DNA of 64,000 nucleotides from Sphingopyxis sp. (GTDB lineage Bacteria; Pseudomonadota; Alphaproteobacteria; Sphingomonadales; Sphingomonadaceae): positions 124,001-188,000 of the forward strand of contig NZ_JAEULM010000044.1 of the NCBI RefSeq assembly GCF_016793825.1. Direction: 5' to 3'. Below, piece after piece: positions 8,991 through 18,009 of the stretch. Both the position numbers and the translations under genes were made by a program. The notes under the pieces were generated by a model that did not search any database, was not told the origin of the DNA, and saw only the letters and a program-made list of their open reading frames with translations. Numbering within the stretch: position 1 is the stretch's first letter; each line of letters begins with the position of its first letter.

Positions 8991-10049
8991 ATGGCTTCGT
9001 CCATGACGGGGCAGACACCATGGCTGGACCAGGCACGCGACGCCCATCGCCGCGGCGACACGGCGGCAGAGGCCCGCGCGCTTGACGATGCGATCCGCGC
9101 CGATCGCAGTAACATCGCGGCCATATTGGCAATGGCCGAGCTGAAGCGGCGCCTGCAGGACGATCGTGCCGCCGGCAGTTTCTATCGTCTGGCGCTAGGC
9201 ACAGCGGAACAGGCGCGGAGCGTTCCTCCCGCCCTGCATCCCGGACTTCAGCGTGCCGAGGCATTCCTTGCGGCAACAGAGCGTGCGTTTGCCGATCATC
9301 TGCTTGGCCAGCTGGCGAAAGCCGGGATCGATCGACGCAACGCGGTGCCGCGCGTTGCAGAAGCGCTGCGCATGCTTGCCGGCGAACAGCCGCTCTATCT
9401 GCAACAGCCCAGCATGTTCCTTTTTCCCGGACTGGCTCAGCGCCCCTTTTTCGAGCGGAGCGATTTCGACTGGGTCCCGGCGGTCGAGGCCGCTACGGAC
9501 GCCATCCGCGCGGAATTGTCAGCATTGATCGAAAAGGCCGCCGATCGCTTCAGTCCCTATGTAACCGCAAGCGGCAACAGACCGCCGCCGAACAATCCAT
9601 TGCTCGACAAACCCGACTGGGGTGCGGCGTGGCTCTGGAAAGACGGCGAGATCGCGAGCGGGATGCAGGATCTTTGCCCACATGCTCTCGCGGCGCTCGC
9701 CGCCGCTCCTCAGCCGGTCGTGCCCGGGCGAGCGCCGCTCGCTCTATTTTCCCGGCTCAAGCCCGGGACCCATATCGCGCCGCATCACGGCTTGCTCAAC
9801 ACGCGGCTCATCTGCCATCTGCCGCTGATCGTTCCGAACGGCTGCAGCTTGCGGGTCGGCGCCGAAACGCGCGCCTGGCGCGAAGGCGAACTGATGATCT
9901 TCGACGATAGCTTCGAGCATGAAGCCTGGAACCGTGGTACCAGCGATCGCACTGTAATGCTGTTCGAAATCTGGCGGCCCGACATCGATACCGACGAACG
10001 CGCGCAATTGACGCGGATATTTTCCGCGATCGACAACTACGGCGATTAG
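8991..10049 (+). CDS. Aspartyl/asparaginyl beta-hydroxylase-like protein with TPR-like N-terminus
   Basis: About 352 residues. The N-terminal third is helical with TPR-like spacing (WLDQARDAHRRGDTAAEARALDDAI). The C-terminal half matches the aspartyl/asparaginyl hydroxylase fold (2-oxoglutarate- and Fe(II)-dependent). HIAPHHG supplies the first iron-binding His, followed by RLICHLPL, WREGELMIFDDSFEHEAWN with the distal His, and the R/N pair that would bind 2-oxoglutarate. Bacterial targets are mostly unknown; LpxO-like lipid A hydroxylases and protein hydroxylases share this fold. The start is uncertain between ATG 8991 and ATG 9003, and no strong ribosome-binding site marks either. Confidence 0.82.
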   Translation: MASSMTGQTPWLDQARDAHRRGDTAAEARALDDAIRADRSNIAAILAMAELKRRLQDDRAAGSFYRLALGTAEQARSVPPALHPGLQRAEAFLAATERAFADHLLGQLAKAGIDRRNAVPRVAEALRMLAGEQPLYLQQPSMFLFPGLAQRPFFERSDFDWVPAVEAATDAIRAELSALIEKAADRFSPYVTASGNRPPPNNPLLDKPDWGAAWLWKDGEIASGMQDLCPHALAALAAAPQPVVPGRAPLALFSRLKPGTHIAPHHGLLNTRLICHLPLIVPNGCSLRVGAETRAWREGELMIFDDSFEHEAWNRGTSDRTVMLFEIWRPDIDTDERAQLTRIFSAIDNYGD

Positions 10050-10113
10050 GGCGGGATCAAAACCCCTCGACATGGCCCGGTTTTGAACAGAATCGTGCGA
10101 GAGAAATGGTCGC

Positions 10114-10189
10114 TGGTGGAGCCGAGGGGAATCGAACCCCTGACCTCTGCAGTGCGATTGCAGCGCTCTCCCATCTGAGCTACGGCCCC
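10114..10189 (-). tRNA. tRNA-Ala (anticodon CGC)
   Basis: The cloverleaf is complete on the minus strand. The acceptor stem pairs GGGGCCG with CGGCTCC and includes the G3:U70 pair that identifies alanine tRNAs. The D arm is GCTC/GAGC, the anticodon stem is CTGCA/TGCAG around loop ATCGCAC (anticodon CGC), and the T arm is AGGGG/CCCCT. The 3' CCA is encoded in the DNA. It reads GCG codons. Confidence 0.95.
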
Positions 10190-10281
10190 GCGACCGGGCG
10201 GCTCTTAACGATACAGATTGACAGTGGCAACGGCTTTTCTGACCATTGTCGCGGGCACCGGTAGTTGGGGGTGAGGAAACT

Positions 10282-11298
10282 ATGGCCAAGGCATGGCATT
10301 TGACCAGCCGTCCGCAAGGACTGCCGACGATCGACAATTTCGCGTTGCACGACCTTCCGGATGGTCCGCTCGAACCCGACCAGATTCGAGTTCGCAATCA
10401 CTGGCTGTCGGTGGATCCCTATATGCGCGGGCGGATGAACGACGCCAAAAGTTATGCGGCGAGCTTCCAGATTGATCAGCCGATGACCGGCGGTGCCATT
10501 GGCGAAGTTCTGGAAAGCACCATGGAAGGGTTCGCACCCGGCGACATGATCCTTCACATGGGCGGCTGGCGTGATGGCGGAGTGATCGGTCTCGACATGA
10601 TGCCAAACAAGCTGCCGGCGGATTTGCTGGATGCCGGAATGTCGCCGCAGACCTTTCTCCATAACATGGGACTGACAGGCGGGACCGCGTGGATCGGCCT
10701 GCTCCGGGTCGCCTCGGCAAAACCCGGCGATACCGTCTTCGTGTCCGCGGCCGCAGGCGCCGTCGGTTCGGCGGTTGTCCAGATTGCCAAGGCGCGCGAG
10801 ATGACCGTGATCGGCTCGGCCGGAAGCGCTGAAAAATGCGCATGGGTCCTCGATCTCGGTGCCGATGCGGTCATCGACTATAAGGCTGGCCCGGTTCTGC
10901 CCCAGCTTGCGCAAGCCCTCCAGGCGCTCGGCAGACCCGGCATCGACGTTTATTTCGACAATGTCGGGGGCGAGCATCTGGATGCCGCGTTCGCGGTCGC
11001 CAATGACTTCGCGCGCTTCGCCATTTGCGGGATGATCGACATCTACAACGACGGAAAAGCGCAGGAGATGAAATATCTGATCCGCTCGATTCCGGCACGC
11101 ATCCGCATGGAGGGCTTTATCTACACCGACCAGTTCATCGACTGCATGGAGGAATTCTATGCGGACATGGGCGGCCTGATCGCAAGTGGCGCCGTGACCA
11201 TACGTGAAACGATCCACAACGGTATAGAAACCGCACCCGATGCGTTCCTCGGCCTGTTCCGGGGGCAGAATATCGGGAAAATGCTCGTCAAACTCTGA
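10282..11298 (+). CDS. NADP-dependent MDR oxidoreductase (CurA / leukotriene B4 dehydrogenase type)
   Basis: A 338-residue zinc-independent medium-chain reductase. The N-terminal GroES-like part contains the family motif VDPYMRGRM. The nucleotide fold has VSAAAGAVGSAVVQIAK, then VIGSAGSAEK, then YFDNVGGEHLDAA, with GMI later. Relatives reduce enones and 2-alkenals using NADPH, so detoxification of reactive carbonyls is the likely role. The ATG at 10282 follows GAGGAAAC at good spacing. It faces the DEAD-box helicase gene, converging 13 bases apart. Confidence 0.88.
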   Translation: MAKAWHLTSRPQGLPTIDNFALHDLPDGPLEPDQIRVRNHWLSVDPYMRGRMNDAKSYAASFQIDQPMTGGAIGEVLESTMEGFAPGDMILHMGGWRDGGVIGLDMMPNKLPADLLDAGMSPQTFLHNMGLTGGTAWIGLLRVASAKPGDTVFVSAAAGAVGSAVVQIAKAREMTVIGSAGSAEKCAWVLDLGADAVIDYKAGPVLPQLAQALQALGRPGIDVYFDNVGGEHLDAAFAVANDFARFAICGMIDIYNDGKAQEMKYLIRSIPARIRMEGFIYTDQFIDCMEEFYADMGGLIASGAVTIRETIHNGIETAPDAFLGLFRGQNIGKMLVKL

Positions 11299-11311
11299 CG
11301 AGCAACCGGCG

Positions 11312-12724
11312 TCAACTATCGAAACCGACGGAAAGAAACCCCGGCATAGGCCCGTTCCAGCCGTCGTCGGGACCATCCTCATCCTGCTGCGGCGCCGGCT
11401 TGCGCGCAGCAGGTTTCTTTGGCGTTGGAGTTGTCGCAGCGGATTTCGGTTCGGTCCGTGATCCCGAGCCTCTCGCGTCGGAGCGCTTCGGCTCCTTCTC
11501 AGTCTTTTCCGTCACATTTCGTCCGCGTCCACCGCGTCCCGATCGACCGCTGGATCGCGGCTCGCGTGCGTCGGCATCGCGCTCGGACCTGTCCGATCGG
11601 CTTTCGGGAGTTCCGCCGCCGTAGACCGGAATGGTGTAGCCGGTGAGTTTCTGGATGTTGTCGAGCGCTTCGTCATCCGACGGGGTAACCAGCGTGAAGG
11701 CTCGTCCCTTGGCCCCCGCGCGGCCCGTGCGGCCGATTCGGTGAACATAATCGTCAGGATGCCAAGGCGCATCGAAATTGAAGACATGGCTGACGCCCTT
11801 GACGTCGAGGCCGCGCGCCGCGACGTCCGATGCGACCAGAATGTTGATCGTGCCGGCCTTGAAGCGGTCGAGTTCGGCAATACGGCTCGACTGATCCATG
11901 TCGCCATGAATTTCGCCCGCTTTGTACCCATATCGTTGCAACGACTTCGCAAGTTCACGCACCGTCGTCTTGCGATTGCAAAAGATAATTGCCGTCCCGA
12001 CGTCCTCAGCCTCGATCAGGCTTCGAAGCGTGTCGCGTTTGCCACGCTCCGCCGTCTTTACGACGAACTGCTCGATGTTCTCGTTCCGGCTGGCAGGCCG
12101 GGCAACTTCGATGGTCTTCGGGTTCGAAAGGAACTTGTCGGCCAGCCGCTTGATCGGTGCCGGCATTGTCGCCGAGAAAAGCAAAGTCTGTCGATTCGCG
12201 GGCAATTTCGTACAAATATTCTCGATGTCGGGAATGAATCCCATGTCGAGCATGCGGTCGGCTTCATCGATCACCAGCAGATTGCAACCGGTGAGCAATA
12301 TCTTGCCACGCTCGAACAGATCCATCAGCCGGCCGGGCGTCGCGATCAGAACGTCGACGCCTTTTTCCAGTGCCTTGATCTGGTCGCCCATCTGCACGCC
12401 GCCGATCAGCAACGCCATCGACAGCTTGTGATACTTCCCGTATTTTTCAAAGTTTTCCGCGACCTGCGCCGCGAGTTCGCGCGTCGGCTCCAGGATCAAC
12501 GAGCGCGGCATCAACGCGCGAGTTCGACCATGAGCCAGGATATCGATCATCGGCAGGACGAAAGAAGCGGTTTTCCCGGTCCCGGTCTGGGCGATGCCGA
12601 TCATGTCGCGCATCATCAGGACCGAAGGGATCGCGCCCGCCTGAATGGGAGTCGGCTCGTCGTAACCGGATTCGGTGACAGCGCGCAAAAGTTCGTCGGA
12701 AAGGCCGAGGTCGGCAAATTTCAT
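11312..12724 (-). CDS. DEAD-box RNA helicase (RhlE-like)
   Basis: The 470-residue protein carries all the core motifs in order: Q motif (FADLGLSDELL to TPIQAGAIP), AQTGTGKT, PTREL, ATPGR, DEAD (VIDEADRMLDMGF), SAT, HGDMDQ, ARGLD and HRIGRTGRAG. The tail from about residue 375 is disordered and very basic, rich in Arg, Lys, Pro and Ser, as in RhlE-type helicases where it binds RNA. Likely roles are ribosome assembly or mRNA turnover. The sequence does not separate RhlE from close relatives. Confidence 0.92.
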   Translation of the reverse strand: MKFADLGLSDELLRAVTESGYDEPTPIQAGAIPSVLMMRDMIGIAQTGTGKTASFVLPMIDILAHGRTRALMPRSLILEPTRELAAQVAENFEKYGKYHKLSMALLIGGVQMGDQIKALEKGVDVLIATPGRLMDLFERGKILLTGCNLLVIDEADRMLDMGFIPDIENICTKLPANRQTLLFSATMPAPIKRLADKFLSNPKTIEVARPASRNENIEQFVVKTAERGKRDTLRSLIEAEDVGTAIIFCNRKTTVRELAKSLQRYGYKAGEIHGDMDQSSRIAELDRFKAGTINILVASDVAARGLDVKGVSHVFNFDAPWHPDDYVHRIGRTGRAGAKGRAFTLVTPSDDEALDNIQKLTGYTIPVYGGGTPESRSDRSERDADAREPRSSGRSGRGGRGRNVTEKTEKEPKRSDARGSGSRTEPKSAATTPTPKKPAARKPAPQQDEDGPDDGWNGPMPGFLSVGFDS

Positions 12725-12843
12725 AAGGTCAAACTGTCCGGAAGTAATGTTTCAGCACGGCGTCCCACGCCCACCGTTGCTGGGGGCGCCATTGGGGAAA
12801 CCGTGATAAAAAGTCAAGGAAAGGCGATGAATTCGCCCCGCCG

Positions 12844-13371
12844 TCAATCCTCGGCGCGCGGCACGGCGACCAGCAGGCGGAATTTGTCGATCTCGCACTT
12901 CGCACCGGTGCGCGCATGAATCTGGTCGCGATCCTCGCAAAGCTGGCCGTCCTTGGTGCCTTGCATATAGAAACCCGCATAGAAATCGAGCGCCCGACAA
13001 CCGCGGTTGAGCTGAGCGCGAAGCCGCTGCTTTTGCCGCGTTATGATATCGATACTGTCACGCTGTGCCGCCTGCATCCCCAGAATGTTGCGCATGGCGA
13101 CGCATTTCGGCGCCTTCTTTTCCTTCCACTCCATCGGCACCTGACGCATGCGGACATCGCGGATCGGCGCCGCGCCGAAGTTGTTCAGCGACGAACGTTG
13201 GGCGGGCACACGGATGATAAGCTGTTGCTCGATCACGAGTTGCCAAAAGGATGACGGGGCATCGGGAGCGGGCATCGAAATTGAGATGGGAGTTTCAGGC
13301 GCGGCTGGCGGCGCCGAACCGTCGGTCGCGGGGCCCGCAACCATCATCCACAGGGCCGCAATCGTCAGCAC
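12844..13371 (-). CDS. Conserved hypothetical exported protein
   Basis: A 175-residue protein starting at GTG. It has a short hydrophobic N-terminus (LTIAALWMMVAGPA) that could be a signal peptide, then an Ala/Pro linker, then a domain with RVPAQRSSLN, WKEKKAPKC, IDIITRQKQRLRAQLNRGCRALDFYAGFYMQ and CEDRDQIHARTGAKCEIDKFR. Four cysteines in the mature part could form two disulfides. I do not recognise a family. It looks like one of the small periplasmic proteins conserved among sphingomonads, but that is impression rather than evidence. Confidence 0.62.
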   Translation of the reverse strand: MLTIAALWMMVAGPATDGSAPPAAPETPISISMPAPDAPSSFWQLVIEQQLIIRVPAQRSSLNNFGAAPIRDVRMRQVPMEWKEKKAPKCVAMRNILGMQAAQRDSIDIITRQKQRLRAQLNRGCRALDFYAGFYMQGTKDGQLCEDRDQIHARTGAKCEIDKFRLLVAVPRAED

Positions 13372-13555
13372 GGTCGTGCTGCCACCCTTTCGGCACCCTG
13401 ACGGATCATGATGTTCACTACGGCTCCCGCATCGATACTGGACGAAAAGATGCTATTCGTCCAAGGCCTCCTTTAACAGTCATGATTGAACATGAAATGA
13501 ATTGCTGTCGACTCCCTTCGCGCCATCGAACCGCCTCAAATGGACGCCAGCGCCA

Positions 13556-14980
13556 GTGACGCGCGCCCCTTCACCCGTATTGCTGGACACACTCGCGACG
13601 CTTTTGGGCCCGAAAGGATTCAGCCGCGATGCTGACGTCATGGCGCCGTGGCTCACCGACTGGCGCGGAAAGTATCATGGCGCAGCGGCCGCAATGCTGT
13701 CGCCCGCCACCACCGAACAGGTTGCCGAGATCGTGCGCCTTTGCGCTGCCGAAAATGTAGCGCTCGTCCCGCAGGGAGGCAACAGCGGCATGGTCGGAGG
13801 CGCGACGCCCGACACGGACGGCAACCAGATACTTTTGAGCCTACGGCGGTTGAACCGCATCCGCGAAGTCGACGCCACGGCGGGCATCGCGGTCGTCGAG
13901 GCCGGCGTCATCCTTGAGAATTTCCACACTGCCGCCCTCGATCGGGGTCTACGCTTTCCGTTGACGCTGGGCGGCAAAGGATCGGCGACCATCGGCGGAC
14001 TCGTGTCCACCAACGCCGGTGGCACCCAGGTGCTGCGCCACGGCACGATGCGCGCGCTGCTGGCCGGCGTCGAAGCCGTATTGCCTGACGGCAGTATCTT
14101 CGATGGGTTGGCACCGCTCAAGAAGGACAATCGCGGGTACGATCTTCGCCATTTGCTTTGTGGGGCCGAAGGGACGTTGGGCGTCGTGACCGCTGCCAGC
14201 CTGCGCATGGTCCCGGCCTCGGCGGCACGCCAAACGGCGTGGATCGGCCTCGACTCGCCCGACGCTGCGCTGCTGTTGCTGCGCCGTCTCGACGCAGCGA
14301 TCGGTAATCCGCTCGAAGGGTTCGAGATCATTCCCGAAACCTGCCTCGACGCGGTGCTTCGTCACATCCCGCAAACGCGCCGTCCGTTGGCGGAGCCGCA
14401 TCGCTGGTATGCGCTCATCGAACTCGCCGGAGACGATCATGATGCGCTTGGCGCCGCTCTGGAGAATGAACTGGCCGCGGCAATCGATGCCGGGCTGATC
14501 GGCGATGTCGCGATCGCCAAGAATGACCGCGAAAGTGAAGACTTCTGGCGCCTGCGCGATTCCATTTCAGAGGCCGAGCGTGCCGAAGGCCCCGCCCTTC
14601 AGCATGACGTCAGCGTGCCGGTCGATCGAATGCCGCGCTTCATCGCGGAGAACCCCGGACGGCTGGACGCCGCCTTTCCGGGGACACGGGCATTGTCTTT
14701 CGGACACCTGGGGGACGGAAATATCCATCATCACATCCAACCGCCTGTCGGAGCCGATGGGGCGGACTGGATTACCACGCATGGCGAGGCGGCAAGCCGG
14801 CTGATCTATGCCCACGTCATCGAACTTGGCGGATCGATCTCGGCCGAGCATGGTATCGGCCAGATGAAACGCGACATCCTTGCCGAACTCGACAGCCCTG
14901 CCCGTCTTTCGGCGCTGCGTGCGATCAAGTCGGGCCTCGATCCCGCCGGCCTCTTCAATCCGGGCAAGCTGATCGCCTGA
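13556..14980 (+). CDS. FAD-linked oxidase/dehydrogenase (2-hydroxyacid type)
   Basis: About 474 residues. The N-terminal FAD_binding_4 (PCMH) domain contains VPQGGNSGMVGGA, GLRFPLTLGGKGSATIGGLVSTNAGG and GAEGTLGVVTAASLRM. The C-terminal FAD-oxidase domain has the metal-binding signature GHLGDGNIHHHI, and near the end AEHGIGQMKRD. This architecture is that of D-lactate, glycolate (GlcD) and D-2-hydroxyglutarate dehydrogenases, and the HLGDGN and EHGIG motifs fit the D-2-hydroxyacid branch. Electrons would go to quinone or an electron-transfer protein. The start is uncertain: I used GTG 13556, and TTG 13502 in frame adds 18 residues. Confidence 0.88.
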   Translation: MTRAPSPVLLDTLATLLGPKGFSRDADVMAPWLTDWRGKYHGAAAAMLSPATTEQVAEIVRLCAAENVALVPQGGNSGMVGGATPDTDGNQILLSLRRLNRIREVDATAGIAVVEAGVILENFHTAALDRGLRFPLTLGGKGSATIGGLVSTNAGGTQVLRHGTMRALLAGVEAVLPDGSIFDGLAPLKKDNRGYDLRHLLCGAEGTLGVVTAASLRMVPASAARQTAWIGLDSPDAALLLLRRLDAAIGNPLEGFEIIPETCLDAVLRHIPQTRRPLAEPHRWYALIELAGDDHDALGAALENELAAAIDAGLIGDVAIAKNDRESEDFWRLRDSISEAERAEGPALQHDVSVPVDRMPRFIAENPGRLDAAFPGTRALSFGHLGDGNIHHHIQPPVGADGADWITTHGEAASRLIYAHVIELGGSISAEHGIGQMKRDILAELDSPARLSALRAIKSGLDPAGLFNPGKLIA

Positions 14981-15093
14981 TCGACACACCGGGTCACGCC
15001 ATGGCCTCTTGCGCGGCGACGCGGGTACCAATAAGGCGCCCCATCAGCTTTTTGCCTCGAAAGTTTCGGGGCCCATGACCGGAGTTTCAATTC

Positions 15094-15876
15094 ATGGCCA
15101 CCGCGCCCGCCAACAATCTGCCGCTCTTCTATAACGATCTCATTCCGCTTTCGAGTGTCGATCACGCCAACTTTCATGCGCGGCCGCTCGACAGTGCCGA
15201 ATTTCTGGTCAACCAGCACGCCGTCCCGCTGACGTCCGACGAGTTTGTTTCGGCATGCCGCTTCTTTCCGATCATCTTCTCGGCCGGCGATAACCCGGTG
15301 CCGCTAGCGCTGATGGGCCTTAACGAAGGCGTGAACACGTTCGTCGATACCGAAGGCAAGCTGCTCAACCCCGTTTATGTCCCGGCCTATATTCGCCGCT
15401 ACCCCTTCCTGCTCGCACGGCTGAACCCGGGCAGCGAAGAGTTGTCGCTGTGTTTCGATCCGACCTCGGGCGCCATCGGTGAGTTCGAGGAAGGCGACGC
15501 GCTCTTTGCGGATGGCAAACCGACCGATCCGGTCAACGCGGTGCTCGAGTTCTGCAAGAACTTCGAGGAAGCGGGCCAGCGCACCAGCCTGTTTGTGGAA
15601 GAGCTCAAGAAGGCCGACCTGCTGATGGACGGCGAAGTCGCGATCCAGCCCGAAGGCAGCGAAAAGCCGTATATCTATCGCGGCTTCCAGATGGTCGATG
15701 AAAACAAGCTGCGCGAACTGCGTGGTGACGTGCTGCGCAAGATGATGCAGAACGGCATCCTCGGCCTGATCTTTGCTCATCTGTTCTCGCTGCAACTGAT
15801 GCGTGACGTCTTTGCTGAGCAGGTTCGCGCGGGTAAGGTGCCGGAAATCCTGGAATTGCCGACCGCTGCCGTCTGA
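15094..15876 (+). CDS. SapC family protein
   Basis: The 260-residue protein follows the SapC pattern throughout: LPLFYNDLIPLSSVDHANF near the start, then FPIIFSAGDNPVPLALMGL, then YVPAYIRRYPFLLA and LFVEELKKADLL, then YRGFQMVDENKLREL near the end. SapC was first tied to the surface-layer protein operon of Campylobacter, but in sphingomonads these are cytoplasmic-looking proteins of unknown activity. No signal peptide is visible. GGAG lies about nine bases upstream of the start. The cytochrome b561 gene begins 12 bases after the stop, suggesting co-transcription. Confidence 0.88.
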   Translation: MATAPANNLPLFYNDLIPLSSVDHANFHARPLDSAEFLVNQHAVPLTSDEFVSACRFFPIIFSAGDNPVPLALMGLNEGVNTFVDTEGKLLNPVYVPAYIRRYPFLLARLNPGSEELSLCFDPTSGAIGEFEEGDALFADGKPTDPVNAVLEFCKNFEEAGQRTSLFVEELKKADLLMDGEVAIQPEGSEKPYIYRGFQMVDENKLRELRGDVLRKMMQNGILGLIFAHLFSLQLMRDVFAEQVRAGKVPEILELPTAAV

Positions 15877-15888
15877 GGAGACTGACCT

Positions 15889-16437
15889 ATGGCCACCAAC
15901 GCGGGAACGACCATCGATCCGCGCTACACGAAGGTGGCCATATGGCTCCACTGGCTGATTGGCCTGGCGGTTATCGTCAATATCGGTCTGGCGATGCTGA
16001 CGGAGGACATGCCGCGCGAGGCGCATCGCGCGGCCATGGGCGTCCACAAGGCGCTCGGCATGGCGATATTGGCGCTGACCCTTCTCCGAATCCTGTGGCG
16101 CCTGACGCACAAGGCGCCCCCGCTGCCTGCGGGGATGAGGGGATGGGAACGGTGGACAAGCAGACTTGTCCACTTCCTCTTCTATGCGCTTCTGATCCTG
16201 CTGCCGCTCTCGGGGTGGGTGTGGATGTCCGCGGCCGACCGACCGATCGATTTCTTCGGGCTGTTCACGTTCCCTTCGATCGTCGCACCGAGCAAGGCCG
16301 TCGCAGACGTGCTGCACGATCGGCACGAGACGCTCGGTCTGTTGATGCTGGGGCTTGTGCTATTTCATGTTCTGGCGGCGCTGAAGCACCAGCTTGTCGA
16401 TGGCGACCGCCTGTTCGCCCGGATGAATCCCTTTTGA
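15889..16437 (+). CDS. Cytochrome b561 (prokaryotic di-haem type)
   Basis: A 182-residue protein with four hydrophobic segments, starting KVAIWLHWLIGLAVIVNIGL. Haem-ligand histidines are seen in WLHWL, in GVHKALG, in LVHFLFYALLILLPLSGW and in HETLGLLMLGLVLFHVLAALKHQLVD. Such proteins move electrons between quinol and a periplasmic or membrane partner, or oxidise superoxide (CybB type). GAGGAG precedes the ATG at good spacing. It follows the SapC gene closely, though no functional tie is known to me. Confidence 0.88.
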   Translation: MATNAGTTIDPRYTKVAIWLHWLIGLAVIVNIGLAMLTEDMPREAHRAAMGVHKALGMAILALTLLRILWRLTHKAPPLPAGMRGWERWTSRLVHFLFYALLILLPLSGWVWMSAADRPIDFFGLFTFPSIVAPSKAVADVLHDRHETLGLLMLGLVLFHVLAALKHQLVDGDRLFARMNPF

Positions 16438-16454
16438 GCCGCGGGCATCGGAGA

Positions 16455-16664
16455 TCAGAAGTCGATCGCGATACCCTTAAGCTCCCAATCGCCATAGCGG
16501 ACCGGGTTGCGGCCACCGGGCTGATCCTCGGCCTTATCCTCACGAATGGCTTTCGGCACAGGAGGCGGACTGTTCGTCCAGCCGGCGGGCGCCTTCACAT
16601 GCGCCGGTCGTCTGGTTGCGCGCGGCGTCCCGCCTACATCGTTCGTATTTCTGCTTTCGGCCAT
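16455..16664 (-). CDS. DUF1674 protein, succinate dehydrogenase assembly factor 4 (SDHAF4) homologue
   Basis: A short 69-residue protein easily missed by gene finders. The N-terminal half is charged and disordered. The C-terminus carries the diagnostic SDHAF4/DUF1674 ending PGGRNPVRYGDWELKGIAIDF, the piece that in SDHAF4 binds the flavinated SdhA subunit during complex II assembly. The role is by homology to the mitochondrial factor. No sdh genes lie in this window. It is divergent from the RsmB-like gene (46-base gap) and convergent with cytochrome b561. The start at ATG 16664 (MAESRNTND) gives the usual length of the family. Confidence 0.85.
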   Translation of the reverse strand: MAESRNTNDVGGTPRATRRPAHVKAPAGWTNSPPPVPKAIREDKAEDQPGGRNPVRYGDWELKGIAIDF

Positions 16665-16710
16665 GATCGGCCCAACATAGGACGTCCTGTGCCCAACGCC
16701 AACCTTTACC

Positions 16711-18009
16711 ATGGCTGACCGCCGCCCCCGCCGAGGTCGCGGCGCGCCCGAAGCCGATCCGCCGGGCACCGGCCTGCGCCGCGCGGCGCTGCGGCTGCTC
16801 GACGCCGTGTTGCGTCGCGGCGATCCACTCGATGTCGCCTCGCACGCGGCGACACAGGGGCTTGCGCCCGCCGATCGGGCGTTCGCGATCGCCATCGTGT
16901 CGGAGACGCTGCGCTGGATGGACGACATCGATGCCCTGATCGATGGCGCGACGGCGCAGGCCCTGCCCGACGACGTCAAATCGCGAGCCGTTCTGCGGCT
17001 GGCGCTGGCGCAGTTGCTCGTTCTGAAGACGCCGCCGCATGCCGTCGTCGCCACCGCCTTGCCGCTGGTCGCGGGCGGTCCGCGGCGTCTGGTCCATGCG
17101 CTTCTGTCGCGCGCGCAGCAGGAAGAGTGGGCTCTCCCCGAAACGGCCACCTTGCCCGAAGCCGTCGCCGAGCGATGGGCCGCGCAATGGGGCGACGGCA
17201 TCGTTGCGCCTGCTGCCGCGGCCTGGAGCGTCCCGCCCCCGATCGACCTCAGTTTCGTGACCGAGCCCGATCCGGACGAATGGACCGACGCGATCGCTCT
17301 CGAGCAGCGGCACCGCCGCCTGCCGCGCGGGCAGGCTGTCGAAGCCATGCCCGGATTTCGCGAAGGCGGATGGTGGATACAGGATCTTGCAGCGAGCATC
17401 CCGGCGCACTTGCTCGGCGCTGGCAAAGGACGGCAAGTTCTGGACCTGTGCGCCGCGCCCGGCGGCAAGACCATGCAGCTTGCGGCATCGGGCTGGAAGG
17501 TCACCGCCGTCGACGCCAGCGCCAAGCGGCTTGGACGGCTGTCGGACAATCTCGCCCGCACCGGCCTGTCGGCGGACGTCGTACAAGGCGACATTCTTAC
17601 ATGGCAACCCATCGCCCCCGCCGACGCGATCCTGCTCGATGCGCCCTGCACGGCGACGGGGATATTTCGCCGTCATCCCGACGTGCTGCACCGTATCGAA
17701 GCGCACGAAATCGTACAGATGGCGGGGCTTCAAAGCGAATTGCTCGATCGCGCGGCGGGCTGGCTAAAGCCTGGCGGCACGTTGGTCTATGCGACCTGCT
17801 CGCTCGAACGCGCGGAGGGCGAGGACCAGATTGCCGGCTTCCTTCAGCGGCACCGGGATTGGGCCGCCGTGCCTGTCCGCCCGGATGAATTGCCCGAGGG
17901 CATCGGTCCCGATACCGAGGGATTCGTTCGCACCCTTCCCGGAATGCTGGCGGATGCGGGCGGGCTCGACGGCTTCTTTGTGGCGCGGCTGCGCGCGCCG
18001 TCAGGCTGA
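16711..18009 (+). CDS. RsmB/NOP2-Sun family rRNA cytosine-C5 methyltransferase
   Basis: The 432-residue protein has an N-terminal NusB-like helical RNA-binding domain (about 20-150; RAALRLLDAVLRRGD to RAVLRLALAQLLVL). The methyltransferase domain carries the SAM motif VLDLCAAPGGKTMQLAA and VTAVDAS. The two catalytic cysteines are in DAPCTATGIFRRHPD (motif IV) and YATCSLERAEGEDQI (motif VI). It is most like RsmB, which makes m5C967 in 16S rRNA. The last nine bases overlap the end of the convergent cyclase-like gene. Confidence 0.9.
   Translation: MADRRPRRGRGAPEADPPGTGLRRAALRLLDAVLRRGDPLDVASHAATQGLAPADRAFAIAIVSETLRWMDDIDALIDGATAQALPDDVKSRAVLRLALAQLLVLKTPPHAVVATALPLVAGGPRRLVHALLSRAQQEEWALPETATLPEAVAERWAAQWGDGIVAPAAAAWSVPPPIDLSFVTEPDPDEWTDAIALEQRHRRLPRGQAVEAMPGFREGGWWIQDLAASIPAHLLGAGKGRQVLDLCAAPGGKTMQLAASGWKVTAVDASAKRLGRLSDNLARTGLSADVVQGDILTWQPIAPADAILLDAPCTATGIFRRHPDVLHRIEAHEIVQMAGLQSELLDRAAGWLKPGGTLVYATCSLERAEGEDQIAGFLQRHRDWAAVPVRPDELPEGIGPDTEGFVRTLPGMLADAGGLDGFFVARLRAPSG

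Noticed and set aside
12812-12817. TTGACT as a -35 box for the DEAD-box helicase gene
   Set aside because: No acceptable -10 element follows at 15 to 19 bases on the minus strand.
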